This document shows, in pieces, positions 23,501 through 36,205 of a stretch of DNA of 64,000 bases (position 1 is the first letter of the stretch; each line of letters begins with the position of its first letter). The DNA comes from Aplidium turbinatum (taxonomy: Eukaryota > Chordata > Ascidiacea > Aplousobranchia > Polyclinidae): NCBI GenBank assembly GCA_918807975.1, contig OU964918.1, positions 43,260,477 through 43,324,476 of the forward strand, in the 5' to 3' direction. Below the pieces are notes generated by a model. The model was not told the origin of the DNA, ran no database searches, and was given only the letters and a program-made list of their open reading frames with translations. The position numbers and the translations under genes are program-made.

Positions 23501-24484
23501 TAGCTATATTTAAGAGTTTTTTATTGTTCTTTTCCAAGTAGGTCAAGCCTACTAGCCAATTCGTTCGATTAAAATTGAATCGTCCAATAAAAAGTTTGAA
23601 GATAGGGGCCATTGGGTCAATGTCACCTGCGTACGCCACTGTCTGCAACATAGTTACGTATGCAGTGAGGGCAACAAATTACAAGTTAGCACGGAACTTT
23701 GGTTATTCTAAAACATAGATTATAATTTAATAAAATTGCTGTCCCTTTCATTTGTTTTCAAGTTTTTACAATACAAACCTTCCCACGTTTTGTAGAATAC
23801 AAATCTAAAGCCTATTGAAATGCGGCATGCTGCACACTTGAAAGAAACATGTAAGTTATGTAACATTTGATCTTGTTAAGTTGTTTGTTCAAAGCTACAA
23901 ACAGTTGTTGCTGATGCACACTGATTTAAGGTTTCAGGTAGTTTCCTTTTGTACAACAATCAAGTTAGTTTAAAAATGCGATATTGTATAACAATTCATC
24001 CAACGAGAAACCTTTTCAAACAATTATAAGCAATCTTTCCCAACGTAAACTGTTGCCAATGAAAGCATTCACTTCCTTCCGAAGACACTTCTCCTCTTTG
24101 AGACCCATCTGCCATTGACAGTGTGACGTCATTTAACCTCAAGCTTGTCACCACTACGTCAAGAATCCTTTTCTCAAAAACATTACGACTGACAACAAAC
24201 ACTTAAGTGATGGGTACCACAAAGTTGTGCATTTGTTAATCTACTGTCGTTTGGTTGTAAAATGATGTAGATGATGATGTCTCTTTTATATTCTAATCAA
24301 TGTTTACGATGATTGAAAGCTACTAATTTTTTTTTTTCAAAAACAAAACATTCAATGTCACACAAACCAAACGCATTTGACTGAATGTGGCTGAATAAAC
24401 ACTTTGACACGATGCCATTGCAAGACAATCGATGAACAGACACGGCACATTTCAATGAGTTTGTTTGAGGTCTGAGCTTTGAAA
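20516..24484. other. Non-coding stretch, no gene seen
   Basis: This includes an open frame at 20,591-20,947 (118 codons) with no recognisable motif. A GTACGCCACTG sequence near 23,630 resembles one terminus of a CAGTGGCGTA-type hAT, but no partner end or target-site duplication was found. Confidence 0.5.
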
Positions 24485-24556
24485 CAACACTGAAATATTG
24501 CCCCAGCCAGCAAATCCGTCATTGCAACGTCTGCAGACGTTGATGCAATCTACGGC
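24485..24556. repeat. Degenerate CCAGACAGC-family MITE
   Basis: The sequence CCCAGCCAGCAAATCCGTCA is followed by CAACGTCTGCAGACGTTG, a perfect 18-bp palindrome, then GCAATCTACGG. It shares its outer motif with the intact copy 48 bp downstream and is probably an older family member. Confidence 0.5.
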
Positions 24557-24603
24557 TGAGATGTCCTGTATTCTTAAAAACATTAAACACATCAAGATAT
24601 TTC

Positions 24604-24743
24604 CCAGACAGCAAAATCCGTCATTTTTACATTGATTCAACGTCTTCGTTCAGGGGACGGAATAGGATGCACCCACATAACGTATTCTGTACCCTAAACG
24701 CAGACGTTGAATCAATGTAAAAATGACGGATTTTGCTGTCTGG
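24604..24743. repeat. 140-bp palindromic MITE with 42-bp perfect arms
   Basis: The left arm (24,604-24,645) and right arm (24,702-24,743) are exact reverse complements over 42 bp, separated by 56 bp. The outer motif is CCAGACAGCAAAATCCGTCA. Perfect arms imply recent origin or arm homogenisation. No clear target-site duplication was found, so the superfamily is unassigned. Confidence 0.85.
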
Positions 24744-24861
24744 CTCAAATCCTCTACAAAGTTTATCAATTACACAATTTCGTCATTTCTATATCACATT
24801 AGTGCAATGGCTGGAACGCCTGATTAATCTATTCCAAAAATAAACAGCCTAAAATGTAGAT

Positions 24862-24894
24862 ACTAAACTCATGTTCAACAAACATGAGTTTAGT
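24862..24894. repeat. 14-bp perfect hairpin
   Basis: ACTAAACTCATGTT, a five-base loop CAACA, then the exact inverse. It stands alone in non-coding DNA. Confidence 0.8.
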
Positions 24895-27713
24895 GTTTAA
24901 CATTTACAATTTGAACTCTTTATTTTTTGATGACATTAGTGCTACTTGTAAGGGTTTAGGATGCGAAAGGTTTGTGGTTAATTTAAATTCTTTTTTATTA
25001 TTAACTTTTTTGATTTTGGTTTTGAACTACTGCAACTAAGTCAAATGCCGTTGAACCGTGAAATCTTGTTAAAATATATTCAGACGAGTCGCTTGGAACC
25101 GCTGAAAACTTTCGAAAGAACAAACAGTTGTCAAAAGGTTGGCGGTGTTAACATTTAACAAAGTTATTTTAGGTAGGCATAAGCTTTGTCTGGATTTCTG
25201 CCTCACACGGTCTCCGCGCTTGGTGATTTACTGATGAACCAATGCTTAAAAAAACTAACAAAAAATGAAAATGCAACAATAGCTCATTGGACCGTTCCCA
25301 GTGGCGTAGCCAGCCTGAAATTTCGAGGTCGGCCAACATTTTTGTCTAAACATTTTGCTTATTTCAACGAAAAATGCTGAATTGGCAAACTATAATTTCG
25401 TCATTTAAAAAGTAAAAGTATCTTGCTTTTATCGTTATAAAATTCACTGCTTCAAACCTTTTAACATAATAAATATTTGCAACATTATTACCAACTACCA
25501 CCACAATTAAAAGTCCATCAATTACTTCCGCCAACTAGGCCAGTAGCCTAACAACTCGATTTATTTTATCCTCATCGATCTTTCACGTTGGCAATGAAGT
25601 AGGCTACATACTAGTCTGAGAGGAGATCAGAATACATCGCTGAGGGATATTTTGACTCGTTTCTTGCACTAAAAATACCTCTCAGCCTCAACAGTCAGTT
25701 GTTGCGGCTAACGCCACAATGACATAGATTGCGAACGCGTGATTGCTGATGTTCACTTAAGTAACCCACCATTGTTGATGTAGCCTACCAGCATAGCCTA
25801 TAGCCCTGCATGATAAGTTTTTGGAAATCCACTCTTATTCGAACCTAGAGAGACGGGCTAAAATACTTAGGCCTAATTGAATTAATTCTGCTGCAACGAA
25901 ATATATTTCTCCAAATCCTGTGAAGATTTTATGCACTGCTGCTTTTCATGCACCTCAAAACAATGCTGAGTCGCCCTTTGCCAGAAATACCTCACAACTA
26001 GCCATCCTGTTACAGGCACAAACGATTCGTTAGCCTTGATGACGATTCCTTGCACTATCACATTGCTGGCTACCCCTGAAATGTCATTTTGTTTCATTAG
26101 GTTTAGCCTACATACCGTGCGTTGCCTATATACCGAGTTACAGCTTAGCACAGCTTCATACAAACAAACAAAAAAAATTTTTCAAAACCCCATCTATAAA
26201 ACTTCTTTGCGCACGGTACGTCACTGAATTAGTCTGTTACAAAAATTAAACGTTTTAATGTCAGACAACCTCAACCTCATCTCCTACTTATAACCTCAAT
26301 ATTAAAATTAAACAACTGGGTCTTTTTAAAAGTTGAGGTCGTCTACAACTATTGAAAGTATAAGCACCAAAAGTTGCAAATCAGTAGTTTATGTATTGGG
26401 CTGTAGCACAAAAAGTAGGTGAAAGGTCATTTTAGTCAGACAGTTGTAGCCAACATGATCAACGATCTTACAACTTTTAAAAAAGTTTTGATTTGTAATC
26501 CGAATTTTACAACCAAAAGCATTTTAATCAAGGACTTAGCCACGGAAGAGGAGGGGGGCTTAGGAGTGCAATCGCCTCCCTATACTTTTATCTTGCCCCC
26601 ACCCAAAAAAAAATGGTTTTAAAAATAGTTGTAACATTTCATTGACATTGTATCTCATGTAAAACTATTTTTCAAATTTTAAAATATAGCTTTCCAACAG
26701 TTGCTTTCGCCCCTCTAAATTTTTTTTCATATAGCTATGTCACAGGTTTTGATAAAGAGTATTTGCATACTCATAGCACTGCGTATCGTATTTACACCGT
26801 GAAATTCAACAGAAAAGTGAAAAGTTTTGCCCTTTTTAAATCAAGAATCTTGATAATCCCAGTAGCATGCCTGATGTTACGCCGCCTGCGCGTGAACTGT
26901 CTGACCCGAAGGAAACTATCAAACTCAGTGTTTGTCTTCATACAGACCATCTTGTCGAACTTCAAATGTAAAAATCACTACGCCTTTTTCGACACATGAA
27001 TTTTTCAATTTAACCTTGAAAAGGGTTTGAATCCGTCTAGTAGACTTTTTTCAACGTGCCTAGGCTTCGCCAAAAACACAGAAGAATTTCCTTATTTTGT
27101 TTGCATTGGAACAAAAAAAAAAACTTTCCCTTTTCAGATTCGGATCAAATTTACGATGTGAAGATATTAACCTATTTTACAGACTTATTCTCACTGCTTT
27201 ACGCAAAAGAAGAACACAACCTATACCTTGTTAAAGTTGCGGTATGACCCGACATGAAAAAATGATTCATAAGTCAATAACTTTCAAATTTAGGATACGT
27301 TTTCAAATAAAAGATGTAAACCAATTTTTACATGAATTACGTTAAATCTGAATTCGTCCTCTTCAGACTATCGACTCACTTCTAATAACAGTCAATTAAC
27401 TCTATTAATATCTGCAAGGTAATAATGAAACGTGATGCAGATGTGATGAACTGCTTCTGAAACTTAAACGATGGGCTACGCTGTAAACATATTTATGTAA
27501 ATGAAAAATAAGACGTCTGCTGAAGCAACGCTGCCAACTAACTGAAACAAAAAAAATAATTCGCTTTGAAATGAAGCGGAGAAAAAAAAGAATCTACGAA
27601 AGTTCTCAGCTCGTGGGGCGTGCAATCAGTCACTTTTTATTTTTAAAAGCTTCATAGCCTATTCACTTTTTTTGGATTTACAATCCTTGCACGAATTACA
27701 TAAGCGGACAACT
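24895..27713. other. Non-coding stretch with decayed repeat pieces
   Basis: At 25,302 a CAGTGGCGTAGCCAG sequence matches the left end of the 4,976-5,408 MITE family, but no matching right end was found. At about 26,529-26,745 a segment starting ACTTAGCCACGGAAGAGG and ending in CCCCTCTAAATTTTTTTTC looks like an old, diverged member of the same family. No gene is visible. Confidence 0.5.
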
Positions 27714-27927
27714 CTGTGCATCATTGTGAAGAAAGGGGCGTTTTTCCCGGCTATCAGCACAAGGCTGAGCACTCACTGGTACAGCGAGCAGTTGCGATTC
27801 GCTAACCATAACGGTGTAGCTTCCACCCTAGCCATTCAGACCATCCAATCAACAATATGTTTCTCGGCAGCCGACTGTCAATTCTTGCTACAAATCGGCT
27901 GCCGAGAAACATACTGTGCATCATTGT
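27714..27927. repeat. Segment with 14-bp direct repeats and a 19-bp perfect hairpin
   Basis: CTGTGCATCATTGT occurs at 27,714-27,727 and again exactly 200 bp later at 27,914-27,927. Abutting the second copy is a perfect inverted repeat: arm 27,856-27,874, 20-nt loop, arm 27,895-27,913, with core TTCTCGGCAGCCGA. The hairpin is much more GC-rich than its surroundings. I do not recognise the element. Confidence 0.75.
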
Positions 27928-29744
27928 TGATGGTAAACCTGTCAGAAGAGGCGTAGCTTGAGGATAAGGTGGAGAGCAAGGTAACCGACCCCTGACAAGA
28001 AAAATGCGATGTTGGAGATAATCTGTTTAAAAAAAAAAATAATACGTGCACAAATCAAAACTTGAAATGAGCCTAGTCAACGACGACAAGTCGTCTTATA
28101 ATTGCTCAGCATCATCCAGCGTGTTTAGTGGAAACAGATGATTTTTGATGGATAGCATTGTAGTTTTGCTCAGCAACATAGCAATTATTTGAACGCACTA
28201 ATCGCAGTCAACTGATCATCCCAGAAACCCTGGAAGGGAGCAAAAGGACCAACCACTCTCTCGTGACAAGCAAATCTAAAAACTGGGCAATCTTTTATTG
28301 AAAAGTATATTTGAATCAAAAATATGGCTAGTAGGCCACGGTGACGTCCTTCTGGCATAACCTTGACTGATCAATGATCATTACATTCTCAACAGCAATT
28401 TGTGATGTAATACGAATAATGGGTCGTTTTCGCATGTAGTCTAACTGTTTTTCTTTGGTTTGCTTCTTAAACCCAATTCGACGAACCTTCAATTTGAAAA
28501 CTTTTTTAAGATTTTTTTAAATAAAATTCTGTAGCCTACATAAACACAGGTTTCAATAAGCTACGACGCATTTTAAGCTAGCCTAACTATCTTGCATTTT
28601 ACAGAGCGTCATAGTCTATTGACATATGGGGGTTTTTTTTTTGTACCTAATGGTCATAATTACAATTTAACATTAGCAGTAAGACATATTTCAGCAAAAA
28701 TCAATTCAGTTTCAACCGATTGTACATCATGAAATTGATTTAAAAGTACAATGTCATAAGCCAAATCCATTAATGGAAATAGCATACATTTATTTTGTTA
28801 TTATAATTGTTGGCCATCAAAATTGCCCAGAAGAAATCCCAGTGAAAACCGAACAAACTTGACACCGGTGACTTATCAATCAGAAATCCTAACAATGACT
28901 TTGCAGTTTAATCAAATAGTCAACAGTGGGATATGCAAACACGTCACTTGTCATCATAGGTTACAGTTTTACAGTATTCGAAGAAAACAACTTATACGGC
29001 ATACGCCATAACCGAAGCTATTGCAGTCTGGTAAACAAATAGTATATCGAATTTGCCACAGAAATCTGATACTGAAAATCAAAAGTCGTTAACTTTTACC
29101 TTACCTTGCCTACCGTATGATATCAAAAGCGTCACTGAATTCTTTTCGTTTGTACGCAACTGCTTTATTACTAGTTATTCCTTTCTTTTTGTGGGGCATT
29201 TACAGTAGAACACAGGTCCCCTTTGATAACTTGCTATTGAATTGGAGCTTGACTTTCATAAACTCGCGCCATACACTCAAAAACACACGAAATATAAAAT
29301 TAAAACATATGTAATAAACACTACAAAAAGAGTGCTTAATGCCAAGCAAAAAAGCCAAATTAAAGCAAAAGTTGCCACTTTCTTAAAAAGTTTGGCAGCC
29401 TGTGTCACCCTTATTAGGATCCTCAAAAGGTTTTATTCAAACAACACCAATAAAATTTTGAGCGTGGTATCTTTAAACCGTTTCAAAAAGCATGGTGTAT
29501 TATCGCTATTTGATATACACTCTCTTCTGTTGCTTTATTCATGATGTTCATTGAATTGTATTGTTTTCTCCAAACCGACAAAGTCATCTTTTGTTGTGAT
29601 AGCACAACCAAAAAATCGCTTGTGAGACAACAAAAAGAAAACGCGAAACAAAGCAACTCAGCTTGACAATTCGTGAAGACACCCACCCTTCTACTCTTTT
29701 ATCATTTGCGGTAGTCTGTGGATTATAAAGAAATCAGATTAAAT
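27928..29744. other. Non-coding stretch, no gene seen
   Basis: AT-rich with several TAGCCTA heptamers (28,532 and 28,580). The open frames near 28,823-29,686 are short and lack protein-like features. Confidence 0.5.
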
Positions 29745-30049
29745 CAGGGGTTCCCAACCTGGGGGCCATGGCCCCCTAGTGGGCCATGAGCCTTTTTCAG
29801 GGGGGTCATGAAAAAATTTAAATAATAATATTTTTTCAATTTATCATCTCTAAGTCCACTCCAACACAATATAACACAAGAAATAAATTAAAATTTAATA
29901 AAAATACTAGTATATACTGTATGTAGAAGTTTTTTTTAATTAAAATGACGTTTTTTAATTTTTTCAAAAGGTTTAAAACAATAGGGGGGACCATTGATTT
30001 TTAAAATTTTCAAAGGGGCCACAGTGTAAAAAAGGTTTGAAAACCCCTG
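29745..30049. mobile_element. hAT MITE (CAGGGGTTCCCAACC type)
   Basis: The 305-bp element has left end CAGGGGTTCCCAACCTGGGG and right end GGTTTGAAAACCCCTG. A perfect 8-bp target-site duplication GATTAAAT flanks it (29,737-29,744 and 30,050-30,057). The interior is AT-rich and non-coding. The terminal sequence matches the general Charlie-like hAT pattern. Confidence 0.93.
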
Positions 30050-30057
30050 GATTAAAT

Positions 30058-31276
30058 AGTCCTTGAATTGTGCATTGCAGAATCGCAACATCAATTCAGC
30101 CGGCAAAAAAGACATTTAACGTGTAGTCATGTTTAAACGATACAAAAAAGCAATCTTTGCTGACTTGAAAATTGCAGATTATCGTAAACGTTTTTGCATT
30201 TAAATATATTTTTCATGCACATTTACATACCTTTCCAATAAACAAAATGTTGGATTTGTTTCAAAATTAGCAAAGAATCTCATTATATTCTTGACTATCA
30301 CAGAGAAATGTCTTGTTTGGGTGAATCGTTTGGCGAGGAAATATCCAATTACTTTTAATTTGTTCGTTCAAGCTAACATAGAAGATGAATGCCAGTTTTT
30401 ATATCACCGCGATAACCTGATGTCCCTTGAGTGAGCTATGCAAATAGACTATTGCAGGCCTACTCAAACGGCTCTCCAAGTGCCATTTGGCAACAGATGA
30501 CAGGAAAGTTTCGTCCATAATAAAATTAGGTTTGTTTGTCCAGAAACCGATATAGAAAATATAACGAAACGAATGACTGGGACAAATTGAAAAGTATTGA
30601 CACTGTTACTAACTTTGCTCACAAACCTCCTGCTATGTAAGCTTTACTCTGATGTTATGCAGACGTAAACTCATAAAGTGAAAGCTTTAATAAAAAAACT
30701 GCAACCAACTTCTCTAGATTAAAGTGACTTAATTAACCTGCAAGATCAACCAACTACTTTGAACCAGAAGTTATAGCACGATATCGTTTCAAGATGACCG
30801 CGTCAGTGAAAGGTCCCTTGGTGGATATCATGATTTAATTAATCATAAAGGTTGAAGCGTCCAAGTGTGAAGTTTTAGTGATGACATCACACAAATAGTA
30901 GTAAAGCTAAACCTTGAACACCGTCATAAGATAATACCATAATCCAATACGAGAAAGTTTTCAAACTGATTGGCCATGAAGAACGCGGTGATTAAACTTG
31001 CATTCTTTACTCGGTTATGACGTCAGTGTGGTAATAATCTTGCATATCTCATTGTAGAAGGCTCTTTTTGCAAATTGTTGTTTGACAGCAACTGAACAAC
31101 TTTGCGGTTGTAGGAGATTTAAAAAAAGCCACATGGCAATAAACTGCAACTTGATTTTTTTAGCATATTTCTATAGGAAACTTATCACATCAGAGGATTG
31201 CGTGTGGTATAGCCTACCTGCATCATGAGGTGTAAGATACTACTGTATAAACTTTTAATACCGGTAACTTGTGAAC
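30058..31276. other. Non-coding stretch, no gene seen
   Basis: AT-rich sequence with no open frame of note and no repeat boundary that I can see. Confidence 0.55.
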
Positions 31277-31287
31277 CATTTTTCTAC

Positions 31288-31567
31288 GTGGCCGAGTGGT
31301 TAGCGCGTTGGGCTCGCAGTCGAGAGCCTGCATGTTCGACTCCAGCCACCCGCACTTGCTGTTGTTTCTCTGGGCAAGAAACTTTACGATAATTGTCTTT
31401 ACCCAGTGATCGATTTCGAGTAATGGGTAGTACCAAATTTAAGTCGCAAGTAGAGTAGACAACCGGAAACAGACATTACAGTCGGCTGCAGCGTGGGTCA
31501 GGTGTACGTCGGAAGGCGTACACCGATGCATAGCGCTCGGATAAAGATAATAAAACAAAAAACAAAA
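31288..31567 (+). mobile_element. tRNA-derived SINE, full length with target-site duplications
   Basis: The head GTGGCCGAGTGGTTAGCGCG is an A-box-bearing tRNA-like start and TGTTCGACTCC is a B box. The body contains TTTCTCTGGGCAAGAAACTT, a kind of central block common in invertebrate SINEs. The tail is AAGATAATAAAACAAAA-like. The 11-bp duplication CATTTTTCTAC flanks it exactly (31,277-31,287 and 31,568-31,578). It is 280 bp long and looks young. Confidence 0.92.
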
Positions 31568-31578
31568 CATTTTTCTAC

Positions 31579-33319
31579 TTTTCTTGATTTTTTTTCAGCA
31601 AAATAAACCATTTGAAAGTAGACTACAATTGATGTCGATGGAATACATAAGTGGTGGTTTTTGCACACAATATTAGCCTATACTAAAACTCGAAAAGAAA
31701 TAAAATAATACAGTTTAATATTTTATAAAAATTTTCCTTTGTAATTTATTTAGCCTACTTAACAGGATGTGGGAAAAAGTAGGCTATCAGTAGGTTATTC
31801 TATATTAGATATTTTAAGATCCCATCAGGCCGACTAAATCTTAAGTAGCCGACTTACCATGACAAACGTTCAAGCTTTAAATGTTTATGCCGTCAGACGG
31901 TCAGAGGGAGGAGGGAGGCTATATACTGTAACTTATACTTTTTTCTAAAAGCTGATTTATTTACCAAGTTGTTATAGCTTACTGAACAGTCTATAGTTTT
32001 GTTCAATAATCAAAATCTTCATCTTTGCACAATTTTCAGTATTATTTCGCATTTTCCTTAATCACAAAATCCACCACTTTCCTTTGAAATTATGCAAAGA
32101 AAAAAAATTGTTTCCACATAGCTTAAAAAATCTTTGTGGCCTGTTGCACAAAGAAAAAATAAAACCTTTACAAACTTGTTACCTGGGAGTGTTCAGCATT
32201 CCTCGAGACAAACTTACTATTACTTAAGCACAAAAACTGCTGTCAGTATACAAAAAATAGTAGCCTAATTCAAATACAAAAGCTCTCGTTTTTCAATAAA
32301 TACTAACTATACCTGTAGGTATAGGCGTGAGCGACGTCCACAAGCTGTAGGCTACTGCAGCCCATTGTCAGGAAAACGAGCCAAGTGGCTGTACAATACA
32401 ATTTGCCGGTGATAAAACAGGGTAGGTTTAGCATATGGATCAAACACAAAGACCTTCAGCAAAAGAAGTTGCAAAGCTAGCTTGAAGTAGACAATTCAAA
32501 AATCAATATTGATTTATGCATTCAGTTTCAGTTATCAAGAAATTGATTGATTTTGCTTTTATCAGAAATATTCTCCAAACTATTCTGTCAGTTGCACGTA
32601 TACAAGTCATTCTTTCAACAGCTTAAGTTCTTGCATTCATTAATCTTAAAGATATAATCTTCCAAATTTAACTGAAATAACACTCAATCATTGAAAGTCT
32701 AATTAACGAAGCTAATGTCACATAAGCGAAGTTTTTACTAAAAGAAGATGTCGAAGGTTGCCTTGATTTTAAAATGATTGATTATATTGAAAACTGTAAT
32801 AAATCTATTCAGGTATTTTGTTCTAAAAACAGCTGCGCAAAATGTCAAAAAGGTCAATGTATGTTGAGTAACTGGATTTTTATACCAGGGGGCTCACGGG
32901 TCACATTTTTGATTTTAATGTTCCGTCTACTTTGACCCAAACTCAGTAGTGTAAGGGGTATGATTTGTTTACTTTTTTTTAAACCATAGGCCCAATATAA
33001 AAACGGTCCTATAATAATTTGCCAGACACAACCGAATGGTTAGAATACCTTTTTGCATAGTGGTTTCAAGCAGAAGTTTCTTGTGGCTGCTTTGTAGCAT
33101 CCCTGGATAAGATAGCTAGGGGCATTTATCTCTATCTTTGTCAAGCAGCAAAAACGATTGAAAACTTATAAGCACTTACACCGTCTGCTCATATGCGAGT
33201 TTGGATACTTTTTCGCTGAGGGGTGAAACTGGGGTAAAGTGTGCAATGAAGTAAGATGAGCAACCCCTGGTTTGAAAAAACTAGTCGGCAAATTTTTTCT
33301 CTTTGTTTTAAATATATTA
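31579..33319. other. Non-coding stretch, no gene seen
   Basis: AT-rich, with clusters of TAGCCTA/TAGGCTA (31,673-31,810 and 32,262-32,350). The phrase GGGGTAAAGTGTGCAAT at about 33,233 recurs near 33,726, suggesting a diverged repeat. Confidence 0.5.
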
Positions 33320-33455
33320 TAGGACTGTTCGAAACAAACTTTTTTAAGTCAAAACAAAATACTTCTAAAAGATTTTTGCTCCGAAACGGAACGAAACAAA
33401 TTAAAACAAGGGATTTCGCTTCGAAACGAAAATATTTTTGTTTCGAACAGCTTTA
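33320..33455. mobile_element. 136-bp hAT-like MITE (CTGTTCGAAAC type)
   Basis: The left end is TAGGACTGTTCGAAACAAA and the right end, inverted, is TAAAGCTGTTCGAAACAAA. The interior has further CGAAACG units in both orientations. The 8-bp duplication ATATATTA flanks it (33,312-33,319 and 33,456-33,463), though low complexity makes the exact edge uncertain by one base. Confidence 0.8.
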
Positions 33456-33463
33456 ATATATTA

Positions 33464-34639
33464 TCTATAATGCTACTTTAATCAACATATTTTTTATGAC
33501 CAGTAAGAATTGCTTTTTACAATGACATGCATCTGTTTTTATAAAAAAAATCAACTTCTTTTTGGTTGCAAAAAAATCGCATGTTTTTATTGGTAAACTA
33601 CGTAGACTAAATCAATTTTTTTGTGGTACCTAGGTTAAGTATAATATGGGAGGATATTAAATAAAAAGTTTAGATGAGTTATTTAAGTAATTTTTGATTT
33701 ATTTTTATTTTATCGGAAAATTTTAGATGGGGTAAAGTGTGCAATTGAAGAACGCTAAGTACGTTGGAGTAGTTGCTCAACTTATCTGAATAGAGACAGT
33801 CTGATAGGCTACTTAATTTTTAAACTGTTAAATTTGTGTTTTAAGCTTCATTGGATAAATGAAAAAAGAGGTAGTGTTATGTTTTGAGCAATGCATCGCA
33901 ATAATGAAAAAGACTATGGCCAGGGGAATGCTTTTTTATAGACTATGCCGACAATGCAGCAGCAGATCTGCAAAAAAGTTGGCGAAATATCTGATTTTAA
34001 CAAAGTAAAATTTATAAGATAATTAAACAATACAAAATTTAATTTCCAATCAGCAAAGCTTGAAATGGGGTGTGGGAAGCCTGCCTTCCAGAAATTAAAA
34101 ACTGAACTGATCTGCTGTACTAACACCGTTTGTTTTGGTCAGTTTTTGGGTATTTCTAGGCACAATGAAGTTTTGTTTTATCAAGATGCACACTTTGGAT
34201 ATAACTAAATTTATCAAATTAAAACTAAATTTGAGTAGAAATTTTAGTTTAAAACTTATGTTACCCTCCCAATTGAAAAAGCTTCATTTGCGACCACAAA
34301 AAGATTTCAATAATTTATTTCTTGAAAGTTCCTATAACTTAGTTTAGTCTTTCAGCAGGTTAGAACTTTGAAAATCTATCTGAGGTGATCCCCTCCTTTA
34401 CCGATAGCATTTTCACGAACATTTAACTTCATAACCTATTCACACTGAAATTTATCAATTTAGTTGTTAATTAACTAGTTACTAGGCTGTTTGAGTGAGC
34501 AGTGTTTACTTCGGAAAATGAATATTGCATCATTTGGTTATAGTTTTTTTTTGGAATAAAAAAAATTGTTTACTCTCTTAATCCACTGCTGAAACTATGC
34601 ACGCCCAATATCGCTGGTTAGGTGAATGGTTGGTAGGTT
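33464..34639. other. Non-coding stretch, no gene seen
   Basis: AT-rich. Open frames on both strands (33,914-34,126 and 34,135-34,347) are rich in Phe, Leu and Lys, as expected by chance in AT-rich DNA. Confidence 0.5.
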
Positions 34640-34784
34640 TGGTTGGTTTTGAATGTGTATCCTCGGACTGACAAAGCCTTGATAGGTTATTCCTGGTAGT
34701 TTCGCATACTTGTAAAGGCTTTTGACCAGGGCCGGATTTAGTCCATGAGAGGCCCTAGGCTATTTCATTTGTGAGGCCCTTCCT

Positions 34785-36085
34785 CAGGGGCGCCGGAACG
34801 ATTTTTAACTGGGGGGCAACATTGCAAAAAAAAAGGCACTTTTGTTTACTAAAAGACCAATTTTTTTAAAGTTTTAAGATAAAATATAGCGATAATGCTA
34901 ATCTATCAGCTCACTATGTATTGAGTAATGATAGCCTACAAGTGTCCGGTATATAAAGAAGGGCATCATGCTATGTTATAATGATGTAACCTATTGTCAA
35001 GCCTCAAAGCAGCCTGCGGCCATGGCCGCTAAGTAGTGCTTGAATGATCGCCGGTGCTACCTCCTCAATCGGCCAAGTTTGGCCGCCGGTCTCTTCTAGC
35101 CAATTATTTAATTTCGCAATAGAATGATCGTGGATTAATTGTCGAAAATATGTAATACCAAAGAGTGACGCAAAATTAGGTCAGCGCGTCATAATCGCCA
35201 CTGTTGCATTGTGCGAGAATATTTGTTATTGATGGAATTTATCCAGCTGCGATCATCAGCTATAAGTCTTGTTTGTAATTCCCGACGTTTATTTTAACAA
35301 AGTCTTAATCCGAAGTGCTAATTAACATGGGCTGGCAATATTGTCGTTTTTATGTCGATTCGATGTTGTCGGACATTGAATCGTTGTTAAAAAGGAGAAC
35401 AAGGTTAGTTGACATCCGAGGGGAAAACATTTTTTGATCATATTTTGCAAAAAATATGCTTCTTCTAATAGGCTAATGTCCTTCACATCATTGAAATACT
35501 TATTTTATTACCTTGCCGTCATCGTCAACACATGTCGAACGTTGTTTTTCGTTGCTAAACACAATTCTAGGGGAGTGGCGAACTTTTTTTCAATTAGCCA
35601 CATTGGAGACACTCGTGCGAGTGTCGTTAGATGGTCCCGAAGTACTGCATTACGATCCCAATGAAGCAGTTATTGCGTGGTGCAACGATTCTATTGTAGG
35701 ACGTCGCCCAGGCCCAGACTTCAACAACGCCAAGTGATCATTTCAGCATTGTTGCAAGTTTAATTCTATTTACTTGTGCTATCGTTATTTGTATTTTGGC
35801 CTCCAAGCACGCAGACTTGGCCGCCGAGAAGGAGCTCCCGGTAGGCCACGATGGCTGCCGGAAAAAAAAACGAGTTTTAAGGCCTAATTTTGTGCCGTAA
35901 ATAATATTTTGAGGCAAAAATGAAAGATTATAATTAGTCTAAAAGCGAATAGCAGAAATTGTTGTATTGCAAAATGTGCGGTAGCTTATACGACTTTAAA
36001 AGGGCACCATTGCCCCCCCTGCCCCTCCATCTGCAGAAAAATTGAGGGCAGGGGGGGCATCCGCCCCCCGCTTCCGGCGCCCCTG
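34785..36085 (+). mobile_element. hAT element B (nested in A, copy 2)
   Basis: The ends are CAGGGGCGCCGGAACG and the inverse of CAGGGGCGCCGGAAGCG. The flanking duplication is CCCTTCCT on the left and CCCTCCCT on the right, the same single mismatch as in copy 1. Length is 1,301 bp. It holds the empty site for element C and has the transposase tail on the plus strand, opposite to A's. Confidence 0.9.
35513..35737 (+). pseudogene. hAT transposase tail of element B (copy 2)
   Basis: Counterpart of the minus-strand frame at 961-1,185: SSSTHVERCFSLL, then TLETLVRVSLDGP, then AVIAWC, ending DFNNAK. It fits the C-terminal hAT dimerisation region, but the catalytic part is not present. The overlapping frame at 35,434-35,664 is a shadow. 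Confidence 0.6.
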
Positions 36086-36205
36086 CCCTCCCTATTTTTG
36101 AGCTCAGAATTTCTCTCTAAACAACATCACATGTCTTAATGTTAAAAATATGAGTGCATTAAACTCTTCGTTCTTTTCATTTTCCACATTTATGGGTGCA
36201 AATTT

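Noticed and set aside
25302-26220. A transposon between CAGTGGCGTAGCCAG at 25,302 and TACGTCACTG near 26,220
   Set aside because: The inner sequences do not match as inverted ends and the 8-bp flanks differ, so only a lone end is supported.
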